Notes: a model not told the origin generated them from the letters alone. A stretch of DNA of 64,000 bases from Flavobacterium sp. SUN046 (GCF_028867965.1 NZ_JAPQNT010000006.1:62001-126000); one strand, 5' to 3'; numbered from the stretch's first letter, positions 52,101 through 62,707 are shown. A program made the numbers and translations.

Positions 52101-53714
52101 AATGTCAACAATATCGATTACAATGGAAGACTTTATGTGAATGATGCCGGATTAACAATTCCGTATCTTAATGTTGATTATAAAATTAAAGACAATTCGA
52201 TTGTTGATGTAACTCAAAATAAATTTATAATACAAAAAACCAAATTATTTGATACTAAATTCAATACCGAAGGAAACTTACAAGGCTTTATAAAGCACAA
52301 GCAATTTAGTGATTGGGAATTAGATTTAGCTATAGATTCTGATAGAATTTTAGCGCTCAATACCAAAGATAATGAAGATGTAGCCTATTTCGGAACCGCT
52401 TTTATTGATGGTTCAGCTACAATTAAAGGTCCAACAAGTGGTTTAGAAATTAATGTAGATGCTAGATCAGCTAAAGGAACAGATATTAAAATTCCAATTA
52501 ATGATGCGCAAGCAGTTAGTGAAAATAGCTTTATTCATTTTTTAACAAAAAGTGAAAAATATGGTACTGCTAAAAATGAAAATGCAATTAACCGAAATTA
52601 TAATGGTCTTCAAATGAACTTTGAATTTGACATTACAACTGATGCAAGTATTGAAGTTATTCTTGATAGAAATTCTGGACACGGAATGAAAGGTAAAGGT
52701 CGTGGAACACTAAATATGAGTATTAACACGCTAGGAAAATTTGAAATGACTGGAGATTATCAAGTTTATGAAGGAACTTATAATTTTAAATATGGCGGAA
52801 TAATTGATAAAAAATTTGATGTAAAAAAATACAGCTCAATAACTTGGGATGGCGATCCTTACAAAGCAAATTTGAATTTAGAAGCTGTTTCAAGAAATAT
52901 TACGGCTAATCCGGCGGTGTTGATTGAAAATGCCTCATTTAATCAAAAAATTCCTGTTCAAGTAGTCATTGCCTTAAAAGGAACTATCACTAGTCCGGAA
53001 CCCGATTTTTCAATAAATTTTCCAAATGTAAGTTCTGTTTTAAAGTCAGAAATAGAAACTAAATTATCCGATAAAGATACACGACAAAAACAAGCACTAT
53101 ATCTTTTATCTACAGGCGGATTTTTAAGTCCCGAAGGAATAAGTCAGTCGCAAATTACCAACAGTTTTTATGAAAAAGCAGGCTCTTTATTCGGAGATTT
53201 ATTTAATGATAAAGACGGAAAAATAAACTTTGATGTAAGCTATTCACAAGGCGATAAAACAGCTTTAAATCCAACTAACGGACGATTTTTAGCTTCAATT
53301 TCAACACAAATTAATGAGCGAATTACAATAAACGGAAAAGTAGGTGTGCCAACTGGTGGCGTTTCTGAAACCGCAATTGTAGGAAACTTTGAAATGCAAT
53401 ATCGTGTAAACGAAGACGGAACTTTAAACTTAAGAGTTTTTAATAAAGAAAATGACATTAATTATATCGGTCAAGGAATTGGATATACGCAAGGCGCCGG
53501 AGTTTCGTATGAAGTTGATTTTGATACTTTTAAAGAATTAGTAAATAAAATTTTTACCAAACACAAAATTGATACTCTTAATAAATCAGCAAATGAACAT
53601 GAAGATTCTTCACCACTTCCAGAAGGAATCGAAATGAAAAAAGAAAAAGATAAAAATAATAAGACACAAGACAATTCTAATAGTAATAAAGAAGCGAAAC
53701 CTGAAGAAGATTAA
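49188..53714 (+). CDS. tamB: Translocation and assembly module protein TamB
   Basis: The product has 1508 residues. One N-terminal transmembrane helix (IFRIFLVLFLLLIVAGIA) is followed by an AsmA-like start (GTDINVDGVEINIFGGVQLK) and about 1100 residues of repetitive beta strands, as expected for the long beta-groove of TamB/VPS13-like lipid transfer proteins. The C-terminal DUF490/TamB domain (~1120-1450) includes KFEMTGDYQVYEGTYNFKYG. It spans the periplasm and is proposed to carry phospholipids to the outer membrane. The start codon is TTG at 49188. The last 50 residues are charged and of low complexity. The terminator overlaps the stop. Confidence 0.93.
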   Translation: MKEKKTNTLFQKIRKIIFRIFLVLFLLLIVAGIALSLPVVQTKIAHYITDRINKDYGTDINVDGVEINIFGGVQLKKVLVKDEKKDTLIYANRIITNILDTKKLLQGKLLFGEMVADNLTLNVVTYKGEKDNNLNKFVAAFDDGKPTSGKFLMTSNKITLKNCRFREIDYNRQVPLDVDFTKLNAELNDFKIQGPNVYANINKMSFLDHRGLFVESLKSKFTYTKKNIRLEELDFKTAESNFKGDVILKYDRKDFKDFNNKVIFEVNSKVASIATNDIRYFYKELGKNQKFDFQGQVNGALNNFTIKKLKLKDSYNSEIIGTVNFKNLFAKKDQGSFYMKGSFDKIASSYDNLTALLPNVLGKKLPSSLKKLGKFNLVGDAEITTKSIDADFVLNTKLGTIVSNLVMTNINNIDNATYSGNIILENFDIGSLLNRTDLGITNLDIDVDGKGFTEKYVDTKFSGEVKSIVYNGYNYKNILADGSFKKPIFKGKINVNDPNLFFDFDGIVDLSKRESIYDFHAKVDYANLKKLNFISDDISVFKGDVVMKISGSSLDNMKGDVIISNASYQNSKDIYFFDNLKVNSSFDAFKERTISLQSTNQVNGKVQGKFEINQIKKMIQNSLGSLYTNYKPNILKKGQYLKFNFSEFNEIVEILNPKISVNADAVLNGTIKGDDNDFKLNFTSKTIDAFDVHLDNVQLEVDNKNPLYNTYVQLDSIKTKYYKVRDFSLINVTSKDTLSFRTEFKGGEKGTDFYNLNLYHTIDKDKKNIIGFNKSEMMFKDYLWYINEKGNDKNKIVFDNNFKDFSFDDIVISHENQSVQLNGLIDGKLNKDLQLTFHDVNLNKITPDVKQFHFDGKLNGEVYLKQNNAVYQPTAALEIKELVVNDNVLGDLNLDIKGNDNFTRFDINSKIENENFKSFTADGNLQIVNESTLIDLDLNFQKFNLGVLSNLGGEVISNIRGFVTGNANLSGNVNNIDYNGRLYVNDAGLTIPYLNVDYKIKDNSIVDVTQNKFIIQKTKLFDTKFNTEGNLQGFIKHKQFSDWELDLAIDSDRILALNTKDNEDVAYFGTAFIDGSATIKGPTSGLEINVDARSAKGTDIKIPINDAQAVSENSFIHFLTKSEKYGTAKNENAINRNYNGLQMNFEFDITTDASIEVILDRNSGHGMKGKGRGTLNMSINTLGKFEMTGDYQVYEGTYNFKYGGIIDKKFDVKKYSSITWDGDPYKANLNLEAVSRNITANPAVLIENASFNQKIPVQVVIALKGTITSPEPDFSINFPNVSSVLKSEIETKLSDKDTRQKQALYLLSTGGFLSPEGISQSQITNSFYEKAGSLFGDLFNDKDGKINFDVSYSQGDKTALNPTNGRFLASISTQINERITINGKVGVPTGGVSETAIVGNFEMQYRVNEDGTLNLRVFNKENDINYIGQGIGYTQGAGVSYEVDFDTFKELVNKIFTKHKIDTLNKSANEHEDSSPLPEGIEMKKEKDKNNKTQDNSNSNKEAKPEED

Positions 53715-53727
53715 TTCAGGTTTTTTT
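53697..53727 (+). terminator. Terminator overlapping the tamB stop codon
   Basis: AAACCTGAA, inside the coding end, pairs with TTCAGGTTT after the stop, followed by a T run. The TAA is in the loop. Confidence 0.82.
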
Positions 53728-53868
53728 ATGAATTATCAAAAAATCAATTTGAGAATACTAAACTTATCAACGAAAACGATTGAATTTAGTGGATTTTATG
53801 ATATATGTAAAAAACACGTACTTTATATGCTTATTCTTTGCTAAATTTACATTTTAAAACATAAAAAT

Positions 53869-54855
53869 ATGTCAAAAACGATAAAAAAAATAGGTGTGCT
53901 TACTTCTGGTGGAGATTCTCCAGGAATGAATGCAGCTATTCGTTCTGTTGTTCGTACTTGCGCTTTTCACAATATTGAATGTGTCGGAATATATAGAGGT
54001 TATCAAGGAATGATTGAAGGCGATTTTAAAGAAATGGGACCACGTTCTGTAAATAATATAGTTAACAAAGGTGGTACTATTTTAAAATCGGCTCGTTCTA
54101 AAGAATTTATGACTGTTGAAGGTCGAAAAAAAGCCCATGAAAATTTATTAAAATCAGGAATTGAAGCATTAGTTGTAATTGGTGGTGACGGAAGTTTTAC
54201 TGGTGCTGAAGTATTCAACAACGAATATGATTTTCCAGTAATGGGAATTCCTGGAACTATTGATAATGATATTTTTGGTACAAGTCACACATTAGGTTTT
54301 GACACAGCCCTAAACACTGTAGTTGATTGCATTGATAAAATTCGTGATACTGCAAGTTCGCACAACCGACTATTTCTTGTAGAAGTTATGGGTCGTGATG
54401 CTGGACACATTGCATTGAATGCAGGAATTGGAGCAGGAGCAGAAGAAATATTAATTCCAGAAGAAGCACTAGGATTAGAGCGTCTTTTAGATTCTTTGAA
54501 AAAAAGTAAAGCATCAGGAAAATCATCCAGTATTGTTGTTATTGCGGAAGGCGATAAAATTGGTAAAAGTGTTTTCGAATTGAAAGATTACATAGAAGAA
54601 AATTTGCCAGAATATGATGTTCGTGTATCTGTACTAGGTCATATGCAACGTGGTGGTTCACCATCGTGTTATGATAGAGTTTTAGCAAGTAGATTAGGAG
54701 TAAAAGCTGTAGAATCTCTATTAGAAGGCAAATCAAATTATATGGTTGGAATTTTAAATGATAAAGTATCATTAACACCTCTAGAACAAGCAATAAAAGG
54801 GCATTCAGAAATTGATAGAGAACTTTTGAGAGTCTCAGATATTATGACAACATAA
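53869..54855 (+). CDS. pfkA: ATP-dependent 6-phosphofructokinase
   Basis: The product has 328 residues. The nucleotide site is IGVLTSGGDSPGMNAAIRSV, with GGDGSFTGA. The catalytic loop is GIPGTIDNDIFGTSHT, and the fructose-6-phosphate site shows VEVMGRDAGHIAL. Gly at GGDG indicates an ATP- rather than PPi-dependent enzyme. A TAAATTTA box (53842-53849) lies 20 nt before the start. It commits sugar to glycolysis and is followed by gap. Confidence 0.96.
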   Translation: MSKTIKKIGVLTSGGDSPGMNAAIRSVVRTCAFHNIECVGIYRGYQGMIEGDFKEMGPRSVNNIVNKGGTILKSARSKEFMTVEGRKKAHENLLKSGIEALVVIGGDGSFTGAEVFNNEYDFPVMGIPGTIDNDIFGTSHTLGFDTALNTVVDCIDKIRDTASSHNRLFLVEVMGRDAGHIALNAGIGAGAEEILIPEEALGLERLLDSLKKSKASGKSSSIVVIAEGDKIGKSVFELKDYIEENLPEYDVRVSVLGHMQRGGSPSCYDRVLASRLGVKAVESLLEGKSNYMVGILNDKVSLTPLEQAIKGHSEIDRELLRVSDIMTT

Positions 54856-54916
54856 AATAGTATAATAAAGTAAAGCATAAATTAATAAACATAATCTGCT
54901 TATAGCATAAAGCTAA

Positions 54917-55945
<1,029 letters not shown>

Positions 55946-55955
55946 TATAAAAAAC

Positions 55956-55998
55956 AAAGTCCCAATAACAAGTAAAAACTATGTTGTTGGGACTTTTA
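55956..55998 (+). terminator. Terminator after gap
   Basis: AAAGTCCCAATAACA (55956-55970) pairs with TGTTGTTGGGACTTT (55982-55996) with one wobble-type change, followed by T. Confidence 0.87.
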
Positions 55999-56020
55999 TT
56001 AACTAAACCAAACCAAACGA

Positions 56021-56872
56021 ATGAAATTATTAGTTGATAGTGGCTCTACCAAAGCCGATTGGATTGCGATAGATGATACAGGAAAAGTATTATTTACCAC
56101 TCAAACTCTTGGATTAAATCCAGAAGTTTTAGATAAAGATGAAGTCATAGCTCGTTTAGATGATAAGTTTGATATTTCTCACAATAAAGATAAAGCAAGT
56201 CATTTGTACTTTTATGGAGCAGGTTGTGGAACCGATAGAATGAAAGATTTTCTTACCGAAGTATTTAAAAAATATTTTACAAATGCAGCGGTTTCAGTTC
56301 ATGAAGATACGTATGCGGCTGTATATGCTACAACTCCAAAAAATGAAGAAGCAATTGTTAGTATTCTGGGAACAGGATCAAATTGTAGCTTTTTTGACGG
56401 AACAATTTTACATCAAAAAGTGCAATCTTTGGGTTACATTGCTATGGATGATGGTTCAGGGAATCGTTTTGGTCGTTCATTAATTAGAGGCTATTATTTT
56501 AACAAAATGCCTTTAGAATTAGCTAAAGAATTCGAAGAAGAATACAATTTAGATGCCGATTATATTAAAGCTAATTTATATAAAGAGCCAAATCCAAATG
56601 CATATTTAGCAACACTAGCAAAATTTATTATTAAACATAAAGATAATGAATTTTGTAAAAAAATAATTTACAAGGAATTGAAAAAATTCGCTAAAAATTA
56701 CATCATGCAATATGATAATTGTAAAACTGTTCCTGTTCATTTTGTAGGATCGATTGCATTTTATCTTAAAGATGAATTAGAAGAAATTTTAACAAAATAC
56801 GATATAAAAATTGGAAATGTTTTAAGACGACCAATTGATGGATTAATTGCTTATCACATTTTAAATAAATAA
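56021..56872 (+). CDS. BadF/BadG-type ATPase, N-acetylglucosamine kinase-like
   Basis: The product has 283 residues. ASKHA-fold motifs are present: phosphate 1 loop LLVDSGSTKADWIAID, and a second-half glycine-rich loop IVSILGTGSNCSFFDG with MDDGSGNRFGR. The family includes GlcNAc kinase and 2-hydroxyglutaryl-CoA dehydratase activators. The cysteine ligands of activators are not evident, and the neighbours are glycolytic, so a sugar kinase is more likely. It may feed amino sugars from peptidoglycan recycling. Confidence 0.8.
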   Translation: MKLLVDSGSTKADWIAIDDTGKVLFTTQTLGLNPEVLDKDEVIARLDDKFDISHNKDKASHLYFYGAGCGTDRMKDFLTEVFKKYFTNAAVSVHEDTYAAVYATTPKNEEAIVSILGTGSNCSFFDGTILHQKVQSLGYIAMDDGSGNRFGRSLIRGYYFNKMPLELAKEFEEEYNLDADYIKANLYKEPNPNAYLATLAKFIIKHKDNEFCKKIIYKELKKFAKNYIMQYDNCKTVPVHFVGSIAFYLKDELEEILTKYDIKIGNVLRRPIDGLIAYHILNK

Positions 56873-56876
56873 TATC

Positions 56877-56905
56877 AAACCTGACTTTAACAGTCGGGTT
56901 TTTTT
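56877..56905 (+). terminator. Terminator after the GlcNAc kinase-like gene
   Basis: AAACCTGACT and AGTCGGGTTT pair around TTAAC with one mismatch, followed by a T run. Confidence 0.83.
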
Positions 56906-56955
56906 ATCTTTACAAAAATAATCTAGAACATTAGCTACTCAACAAATTTAGGAAA

Positions 56956-57330
56956 ATGGAAATTGCAATAATAGCGCACGATGGAAAAAAAGCTGATATG
57001 GTTCAGTTTCTAAATAAAAATAAAGAATTACTTCAAAAAGAAAACATCAAGCTAATTGCAACTGGCACAACAGGTTCTAAAGCAGAATCAGCCGGATTTA
57101 AAGTTAAAAAAATGCTTTCAGGACCATTAGGCGGTGATGCTCAAATTGCGGCAAGAGTAGCCGAAGGAAAAACTAAAATGGTTTTGTTTTTTAAAGATCC
57201 AATGTCTAATCATCCTCATGAAGTTGATATTAATATGCTAATTAGAGTTTGTGATGTACACAATGTTCCGTTAGCTACCAATGAAGCTACAGCACAATTA
57301 TTGTTATTAGGTTTAGACGTAATAAAGTAA
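56956..57330 (+). CDS. mgsA: Methylglyoxal synthase
   Basis: The product has 124 residues. The family start IAIIAHDGKKADMVQFL, the phosphate loop ATGTTGSKAE and the catalytic Asp segment SGPLGGDAQIAARV are intact, as is FFKDPMSNHPHEVDI. It converts dihydroxyacetone phosphate to methylglyoxal and phosphate, a bypass that relieves sugar-phosphate stress. The position beside pfkA and gap fits. A TATCTTTA box lies 43 nt upstream. The stop is 6 bp from the convergent ridA stop. Confidence 0.96.
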   Translation: MEIAIIAHDGKKADMVQFLNKNKELLQKENIKLIATGTTGSKAESAGFKVKKMLSGPLGGDAQIAARVAEGKTKMVLFFKDPMSNHPHEVDINMLIRVCDVHNVPLATNEATAQLLLLGLDVIK

Positions 57331-57336
57331 AAAAGA

Positions 57337-57717
57337 TTACTTAACAGCAATCATAGAAATTTCCACATTTACTCCTTTTGGTAATCCAGCAACTTGAACT
57401 GTTTCTCTAGCTGGAGCAGTTTTTTCGTTAAAATAACTACCATAAACCGAATTGATTTTTGAAAAATCATTCATATCCATAATGAAAATTGTTGCTTTAA
57501 CTACGTTTTCAAATGTCATTTCGGCACTTTCTAAAACCGCTTTCATGTTTTCCATTACTTGCGTGGTTTCAATTTCGATGGTGTCTAAAACCAATTCCAT
57601 TGTTAGTGGATTTAAAGCTATTTGTCCAGAAGTGTACAAGGTATTCTCAATCAATACCGCTTGGTTATAAGGTCCAATAGGAGCAGGCGCTTTGTCTGTA
57701 TATAGTATTTTTTTCAT
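57337..57717 (-). CDS. ridA: RidA family enamine/imine deaminase
   Basis: The product has 126 residues, the usual length. The family start is KAPAPIGPYNQAVLIENTLY with SGQIALNP. The active-site Arg-Glu region is APARETVQVAGLPKGVNVEI. It hydrolyses reactive enamines formed by PLP enzymes. It lies 4 bp after lptD on the minus strand and is cotranscribed with it. Confidence 0.94.
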   Translation of the reverse strand: MKKILYTDKAPAPIGPYNQAVLIENTLYTSGQIALNPLTMELVLDTIEIETTQVMENMKAVLESAEMTFENVVKATIFIMDMNDFSKINSVYGSYFNEKTAPARETVQVAGLPKGVNVEISMIAVK

Positions 57718-57721
57718 AATA

Positions 57722-60481
57722 TTATCTCAAGGTTCTATCAGGTTGAGTACGTTTATCCCATTTAATGTCTTTAAGAATTCCAGCTTTAATTCCAATAAAG
57801 AAACCCCAATAAGAATTTGTTCCAAACGGATTCCAATTGAAACTCATGTTCCAACTCAATAAATCTCTATTTAAACGAAGCTGTGTAAAAGTAACACCTT
57901 TTTTTACAAAATCATATCCGGTAGAAACTCCAATTTTCCATTTAGGTGTTAAATCAGTATTGGCAGAAATCATTAATGAATTACTAGAAATTTTCCTTTC
58001 GTTAGTTGCATTTGAGTACGTTAAAGAATAAGCAACATTAAAATCCCATGGAATTTTAGCATTATAAAAACCTGTAAATTCAGCGTCATCATCGTCTTTC
58101 TGCTTTAAGTTGTCGTCTTCTCGTGAATCATTTAATTCATTATTACTTCCAAATAAATCATCTTCTCGACCACCATTTCTTGAACCTTGAACATTTTTCT
58201 CTTTTTTATCTTTATCAGAAGTACTTGTAAAAGAATAATTCATAGTCATGTTGGCGCTAGTCATTCTAAATAATCCGCCACCATTGTCAATATTAAAAGT
58301 ATTAATTCTAACATTATTGCTATCTAATGCATACGGATCAAGTGTAGCTGCAAAATTGACGTTCATTTTTTGCTTAAGTAATAATGTTCCACCACTAATT
58401 CTAATAGGCGCTAAGCGAAGTGAATCGGCAGCCAAATCATAACTTGTAGAAATGTTTAAGTTATTTAAAAGCATAATTTTCTTCGGTTCAGTAGCAGTTG
58501 AATCTTTATCTCTAACTTTAGCTTCAAAGGTATTGCTTAAACTAAATCCGATATTATTAGAATACGTTTTTCCTGGAGCACCATAAATACCGCCTTCAAA
58601 TCTTGTATATTCAGCTCTATTACCACTCGCGTCAGAAGCATAAGTATCATAATATTTAGCAAAACTTGGACCGTAACTATGTGAAACCGATGGACGCATT
58701 ACGTGTCTAATAGATTGTATTTTATTGTTTTTCCCAAAATCATACGTCCCATAAATAGTGGTTCCAATACTATTAGAAAATGAGTAAGTTCTAAAAGCAT
58801 CAAATCCGTTTACATCAGTAGAAACAACTTTCCCAGTAGGAGTTGCAGGCGGTAATGAAGTTACAACAAAGTCTTTTCGGATGGTTTTTAAATACCAAAC
58901 TTCATTGTAATTTACTGATGTTGAAGCACTAAAATATTTAAAAATTTTAAAATTAGTACTTAATGGAATCGAATGTTGAAATCCAACTTTAGCATTTTTA
59001 AACATTTCTTTTTTAAAGAAAAGTGTGTCTGTTGTAACAATTTGATTTTCTCCTTTTAAATTGTATTGCAAATTAATATTTTTAATAAACCCTTTTTTAG
59101 TTCCGTCTTTGGGTGCAAACGGAAAAATTCTATCTACACTCAATTGAAGATTGGGTAAAGTCATATTAATCTGTTTACTCTGTGTATTTTGAGAATGCGT
59201 TGCCGTTAAAGATAAATTAACTTGTGGAACCGAATTGAAAGTTTTAGAAAAGGAAACCGATGAACTTAAAGTGTTATTTAAAGTAGAACCTATATTAGCC
59301 AGATTAATAGACTGTTGAAAATATTTACTACTACCTAAATTCACAGATGCTGAAAACCTAGAATTAGGATTGGATTTTGCATCTTTAGTATGCGACCATT
59401 GAATATTGTATATTTTGCTTTTAGCATAATCGGGATAACCTCTTTCGCTAGTAATTAAATTTTCAAAACGCAAATTTACAGTACCACTAAATTTATATTT
59501 ATTGGCATAACTTGATTCAAATCTTGTAGCATAACTACCATTGGTGTAATAATCACCCATTACGGCTAAGTCGTATTTATCACTTAGAGCAAAATAATAA
59601 CCTCCGTTTTGAAGTGCGTAACCACGAGTATTGTTTTGACCAAAACTTGGCGGAATAACTCCAGAATGACTTTTTTGAGTAATTGGAAAAAACGCAAATG
59701 GCAATGCTATTGGAGTAGGAACATTTTCAATCCATAAATTTGTCAATCCTACGACAACCTTTTTTCCGGGAACAAGTTTCATTTTTCCAACTAAAAAATA
59801 ATATTCAGGATCATCAATATCTTTAGATGTAGTCAATCGTGCACCTTTCATAAAATAAACCGAATCATTTTCTTTTTTGGTAATTTTAGATTTAATATTT
59901 AATTCTTGTTGCGTAGTTCTAGAATTCCAAACTAATGCTTTTTTAGTTTTGTAATTAAATCTAATAGAATCGGGTTCAATAACATTAGAACCTTGCTTAA
60001 AAACTGGTAATTGGGTGTAATTTCCAGCAGAATCTTTTAATCGTCCGGCATAAACCTCATTTTTTTGATAATCAAATACTATAATTCCTGATTTTAATTC
60101 ATAGTCTAAATAGTTTAATTCAGCACCATCATAAAGTGTTATGAGTTTTTTCTTTTGATCAAATTTAGCATATTTTTTTGCTCTATATTTTACTTTGCCT
60201 TCTAAAACTGATTTGAATTTTTTAGAAGTATCTACTTTAACTTCAGTTAATTTTTCTTTAGTTGCACCATCACTTTTCGCCTCAGTTGTTGGCTCTTTTT
60301 CAGTCTTAATGTTTTGATTTTTAGAAGATACTGGTTTTATTGACTTAGGCGTTTCTTGGGCAAATAAAGTTGAACTTCCAATTGTTAGGAAATAGGCTGA
60401 TAAAACGATATAAAATAAGTTTGTACGCAAAGGTTTAAATGCTATTTTTGTAAAAATATGGCTTGATTTTTGTCCAGCCAA
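57722..60481 (-). CDS. lptD: LptD-like outer membrane LPS assembly protein
   Basis: The product has 919 residues. A signal segment lies around residues 20-42 (IVLSAYFLTIGSSTLFAQ). An OstA/LptA-like periplasmic beta-jellyroll follows (YAKFDQKKKLITLYDGAELN), then a large C-terminal beta-barrel with alternating aromatic strands and many Tyr/Asn. The segment FPITQKSHSGVIPPSFGQNN marks the barrel entry in this family. It places LPS in the outer leaflet. A charged low-complexity stretch (DDLFGSNNELNDSREDDN) interrupts the barrel. It is divergent from the amidase. Confidence 0.88.
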   Translation of the reverse strand: MAGQKSSHIFTKIAFKPLRTNLFYIVLSAYFLTIGSSTLFAQETPKSIKPVSSKNQNIKTEKEPTTEAKSDGATKEKLTEVKVDTSKKFKSVLEGKVKYRAKKYAKFDQKKKLITLYDGAELNYLDYELKSGIIVFDYQKNEVYAGRLKDSAGNYTQLPVFKQGSNVIEPDSIRFNYKTKKALVWNSRTTQQELNIKSKITKKENDSVYFMKGARLTTSKDIDDPEYYFLVGKMKLVPGKKVVVGLTNLWIENVPTPIALPFAFFPITQKSHSGVIPPSFGQNNTRGYALQNGGYYFALSDKYDLAVMGDYYTNGSYATRFESSYANKYKFSGTVNLRFENLITSERGYPDYAKSKIYNIQWSHTKDAKSNPNSRFSASVNLGSSKYFQQSINLANIGSTLNNTLSSSVSFSKTFNSVPQVNLSLTATHSQNTQSKQINMTLPNLQLSVDRIFPFAPKDGTKKGFIKNINLQYNLKGENQIVTTDTLFFKKEMFKNAKVGFQHSIPLSTNFKIFKYFSASTSVNYNEVWYLKTIRKDFVVTSLPPATPTGKVVSTDVNGFDAFRTYSFSNSIGTTIYGTYDFGKNNKIQSIRHVMRPSVSHSYGPSFAKYYDTYASDASGNRAEYTRFEGGIYGAPGKTYSNNIGFSLSNTFEAKVRDKDSTATEPKKIMLLNNLNISTSYDLAADSLRLAPIRISGGTLLLKQKMNVNFAATLDPYALDSNNVRINTFNIDNGGGLFRMTSANMTMNYSFTSTSDKDKKEKNVQGSRNGGREDDLFGSNNELNDSREDDNLKQKDDDDAEFTGFYNAKIPWDFNVAYSLTYSNATNERKISSNSLMISANTDLTPKWKIGVSTGYDFVKKGVTFTQLRLNRDLLSWNMSFNWNPFGTNSYWGFFIGIKAGILKDIKWDKRTQPDRTLR

Positions 60482-60501
60482 ACTTACATATTATTTTTCG
60501 T

Positions 60502-60509
60502 CAAAAATA
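60502..60509 (-). promoter_or_regulatory. Promoter -7 box for lptD
   Basis: TATTTTTG on the minus strand is an exact TAnnTTTG box 20 nt before the lptD start. The expected TTG is not exact. Confidence 0.45.
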
Positions 60510-60564
60510 GATAAATAATAATTTTAAAACATTGGAGTTTTAATTAAAATTAACGTTTCTAAAC

Positions 60565-61722
60565 ATGAACCTAATAAACAAACTTAAATATACTCTTTTA
60601 TCTGGACTTTTATTGAGTTCAACTTTAACTTTTTCACAACAAAAATTTAAAGTAACTCTTGATGCTGGTCATGGTGATCACGATTTTGGCGCCGTGTATA
60701 ACGGTCATATTGAAAAAAATATAACCTTGGCATTAGTCTTAAAAGTTGGAAAAATATTAGAAAAAAACACTTCTATTGAAGTAAATTATACCCGAAAAAC
60801 TGATGTTTTTATTGACTTAGTTGAACGTGCCAATATTGCGAATCGTGCCGATGCTAATATTTTTGTGTCAATACATTGCAACGCTAATAAAAATACAGTT
60901 GCCGATGGAACCGAAACTTATGTAATGGGTATGTCCAAAAACGCATCCAATCTTGAAGCGGCAAAACGCGAGAATCAAGTAATTACCATGGAAAAAGATT
61001 ATAAACAAAAATATGAAGGTTATAATCCCAATAAACCAGAATCAATGTTTGCAATTACTATTGAACAGGAGGAGTTTATAGCAAATAGTATTGCTCTTGC
61101 AGGAAAAATTCAAGATAGATTTGTTCAAGATTTAGGTAAAAAGAGTAGAGGTGGCGGTGTAAAACAAGCGCCTTACATGGTATTACACAAAGCCTACATG
61201 CCAAGAGTTTTGATTGAAACAGGTTTTATTTCCAATCCAGTTGAAGGAGCAAAACTAGACTCAGAAGAAGGCCAACAAGATATTGCCGAAGCAATTGCAA
61301 AAGCAATAGTTGATTATAAAAAAGAATTTTATGACGGTGAAGCAGGCGAAATCACCAACGACAAACCATCACAAAGAATTGATGATAAGCCAATTAAAAC
61401 TACAGAACCTAAAAAATTAGATTCAGTTAAAAAAATAGAACCTAAAAAAGTTGACGAAAAACCAATTGCTAAAGGTGTCATTTTTAAAGTTCAAATATCA
61501 GCAAGCCCAACTAAATTAGACACAACTCCAAGCAATTTTAAAGGTTTGAAAAACATTTCGATGTCGCACAGTACTATTTACAAATATATGTACGGAGAAA
61601 CTTCTAGTTATGAAGAAGCCAAAAAATTATTATTGGATGCCAAAGCTAAAGGATATGAATCTGCATTTATTATAGCTTTTAAAGATGGGAAAAGTATCGA
61701 TATTAAAGACGTTATAAAATAA
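60565..61722 (+). CDS. N-acetylmuramoyl-L-alanine amidase (Amidase_3) with SPOR-like tail
   Basis: The product has 385 residues. A signal peptide (GLLLSSTLTFSQ) is followed by the Amidase_3 domain (~28-250) with zinc ligands in LDAGHGDHDFGAVYNG and SIHCNANKN, and the catalytic Glu in LIETGFISNP. A Lys/Glu/Pro linker leads to a C-terminal SPOR-like repeat (FKVQISASPTKLDTT). It cleaves the glycan-peptide bond during cell separation. A MlaD-type gene follows 31 bp downstream. Confidence 0.92.
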   Translation: MNLINKLKYTLLSGLLLSSTLTFSQQKFKVTLDAGHGDHDFGAVYNGHIEKNITLALVLKVGKILEKNTSIEVNYTRKTDVFIDLVERANIANRADANIFVSIHCNANKNTVADGTETYVMGMSKNASNLEAAKRENQVITMEKDYKQKYEGYNPNKPESMFAITIEQEEFIANSIALAGKIQDRFVQDLGKKSRGGGVKQAPYMVLHKAYMPRVLIETGFISNPVEGAKLDSEEGQQDIAEAIAKAIVDYKKEFYDGEAGEITNDKPSQRIDDKPIKTTEPKKLDSVKKIEPKKVDEKPIAKGVIFKVQISASPTKLDTTPSNFKGLKNISMSHSTIYKYMYGETSSYEEAKKLLLDAKAKGYESAFIIAFKDGKSIDIKDVIK

Positions 61723-61753
61723 TATACTATTTTTGCAATAAAAAACTACTATT

Positions 61754-62707
61754 TTGAAATTAACTAGAGAAATTAAAACAGCCATATTAGTAACTTCTGC
61801 AATACTATTATTCATTTGGGGATATAGTTTTTTAAAAGGAAGAGATTTATTTGTTAACTATAAAACACTTTATGTTGAATATCCCAACGTTGAAGGTTTA
61901 TCAGTCTCTGCACCAGTAACAATTAATGGTTTGGTAATAGGAAAAGTGAGTAGCATTAAAATTAATAATGAAACTACTAAAGTTAGAGTTGAAATGCAAA
62001 TTAAGTCTGATTTCCCTATCAAAAAAACTAGTGTAGCCGAAATTTATGCTCCAAGCCCAATTGGCGGTAAACAAATTGCCATTCTTCCAACCAAAGATGG
62101 CGCAGATGCAGTTGATGGCGACGAATTAATTTCATCAAGTAAATTAGGTTTAACAGATGAATTAGCTAAACAAATAGAACCATTAAAAGATAAAATTACA
62201 AAATTGTTAGACAATGCTAACGTAATGTTAGAAAATATAAATCAAGTTTTGGATGCTAAATCTAAAGAAAATTTAAAAAGCAGTTTGGCTAACTTAAATG
62301 AAACTTTAGCACAATTTAAAACCGCTTCAACACAAGTAAATACTATGTTGGCAGAAAATAAGTCTAAAATTAGTGGCACAATGAGTAATGTTGAAAAAGC
62401 TTCAGCTAATTTTTCTAAAGTTTCCGATTCTTTGGCTAAAGCAAATATTGGTCAAACCGTTAAAAACCTTGAAAAAACATTATCCAATGTTGATAAAATG
62501 ATGGGCGATATGCAAGCTGGAAAAGGAACAATGGGTAAATTAATGAAAGACGATGTGTTGTACACAAATTTTAATAAAACCTCTAAAGAATTAGAATTGT
62601 TGTTGCAAGATTTGAGATTAAACCCAACGCGTTATGTAAATGTTTCGCTTTTCGGAAAGAAAAACAAACCTTACACAGCGCCAGTTAACGATACAATTAA
62701 GAAGTAA
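61754..62707 (+). CDS. MlaD/MCE family lipid transport protein
   Basis: The product has 317 residues with a TTG start. One N-terminal transmembrane helix (TAILVTSAILLFIWGYSFL) is followed by the MCE domain (~37-115), including LYVEYPNVEGLSVSAPVTIN and SPIGGKQIAIL. A long helical region follows. MCE proteins form hexameric rings that carry lipids across the periplasm. The location beside lptD and the amidase groups envelope genes here. No ABC transporter partner is visible before the window ends. Confidence 0.92.
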   Translation: MKLTREIKTAILVTSAILLFIWGYSFLKGRDLFVNYKTLYVEYPNVEGLSVSAPVTINGLVIGKVSSIKINNETTKVRVEMQIKSDFPIKKTSVAEIYAPSPIGGKQIAILPTKDGADAVDGDELISSSKLGLTDELAKQIEPLKDKITKLLDNANVMLENINQVLDAKSKENLKSSLANLNETLAQFKTASTQVNTMLAENKSKISGTMSNVEKASANFSKVSDSLAKANIGQTVKNLEKTLSNVDKMMGDMQAGKGTMGKLMKDDVLYTNFNKTSKELELLLQDLRLNPTRYVNVSLFGKKNKPYTAPVNDTIKK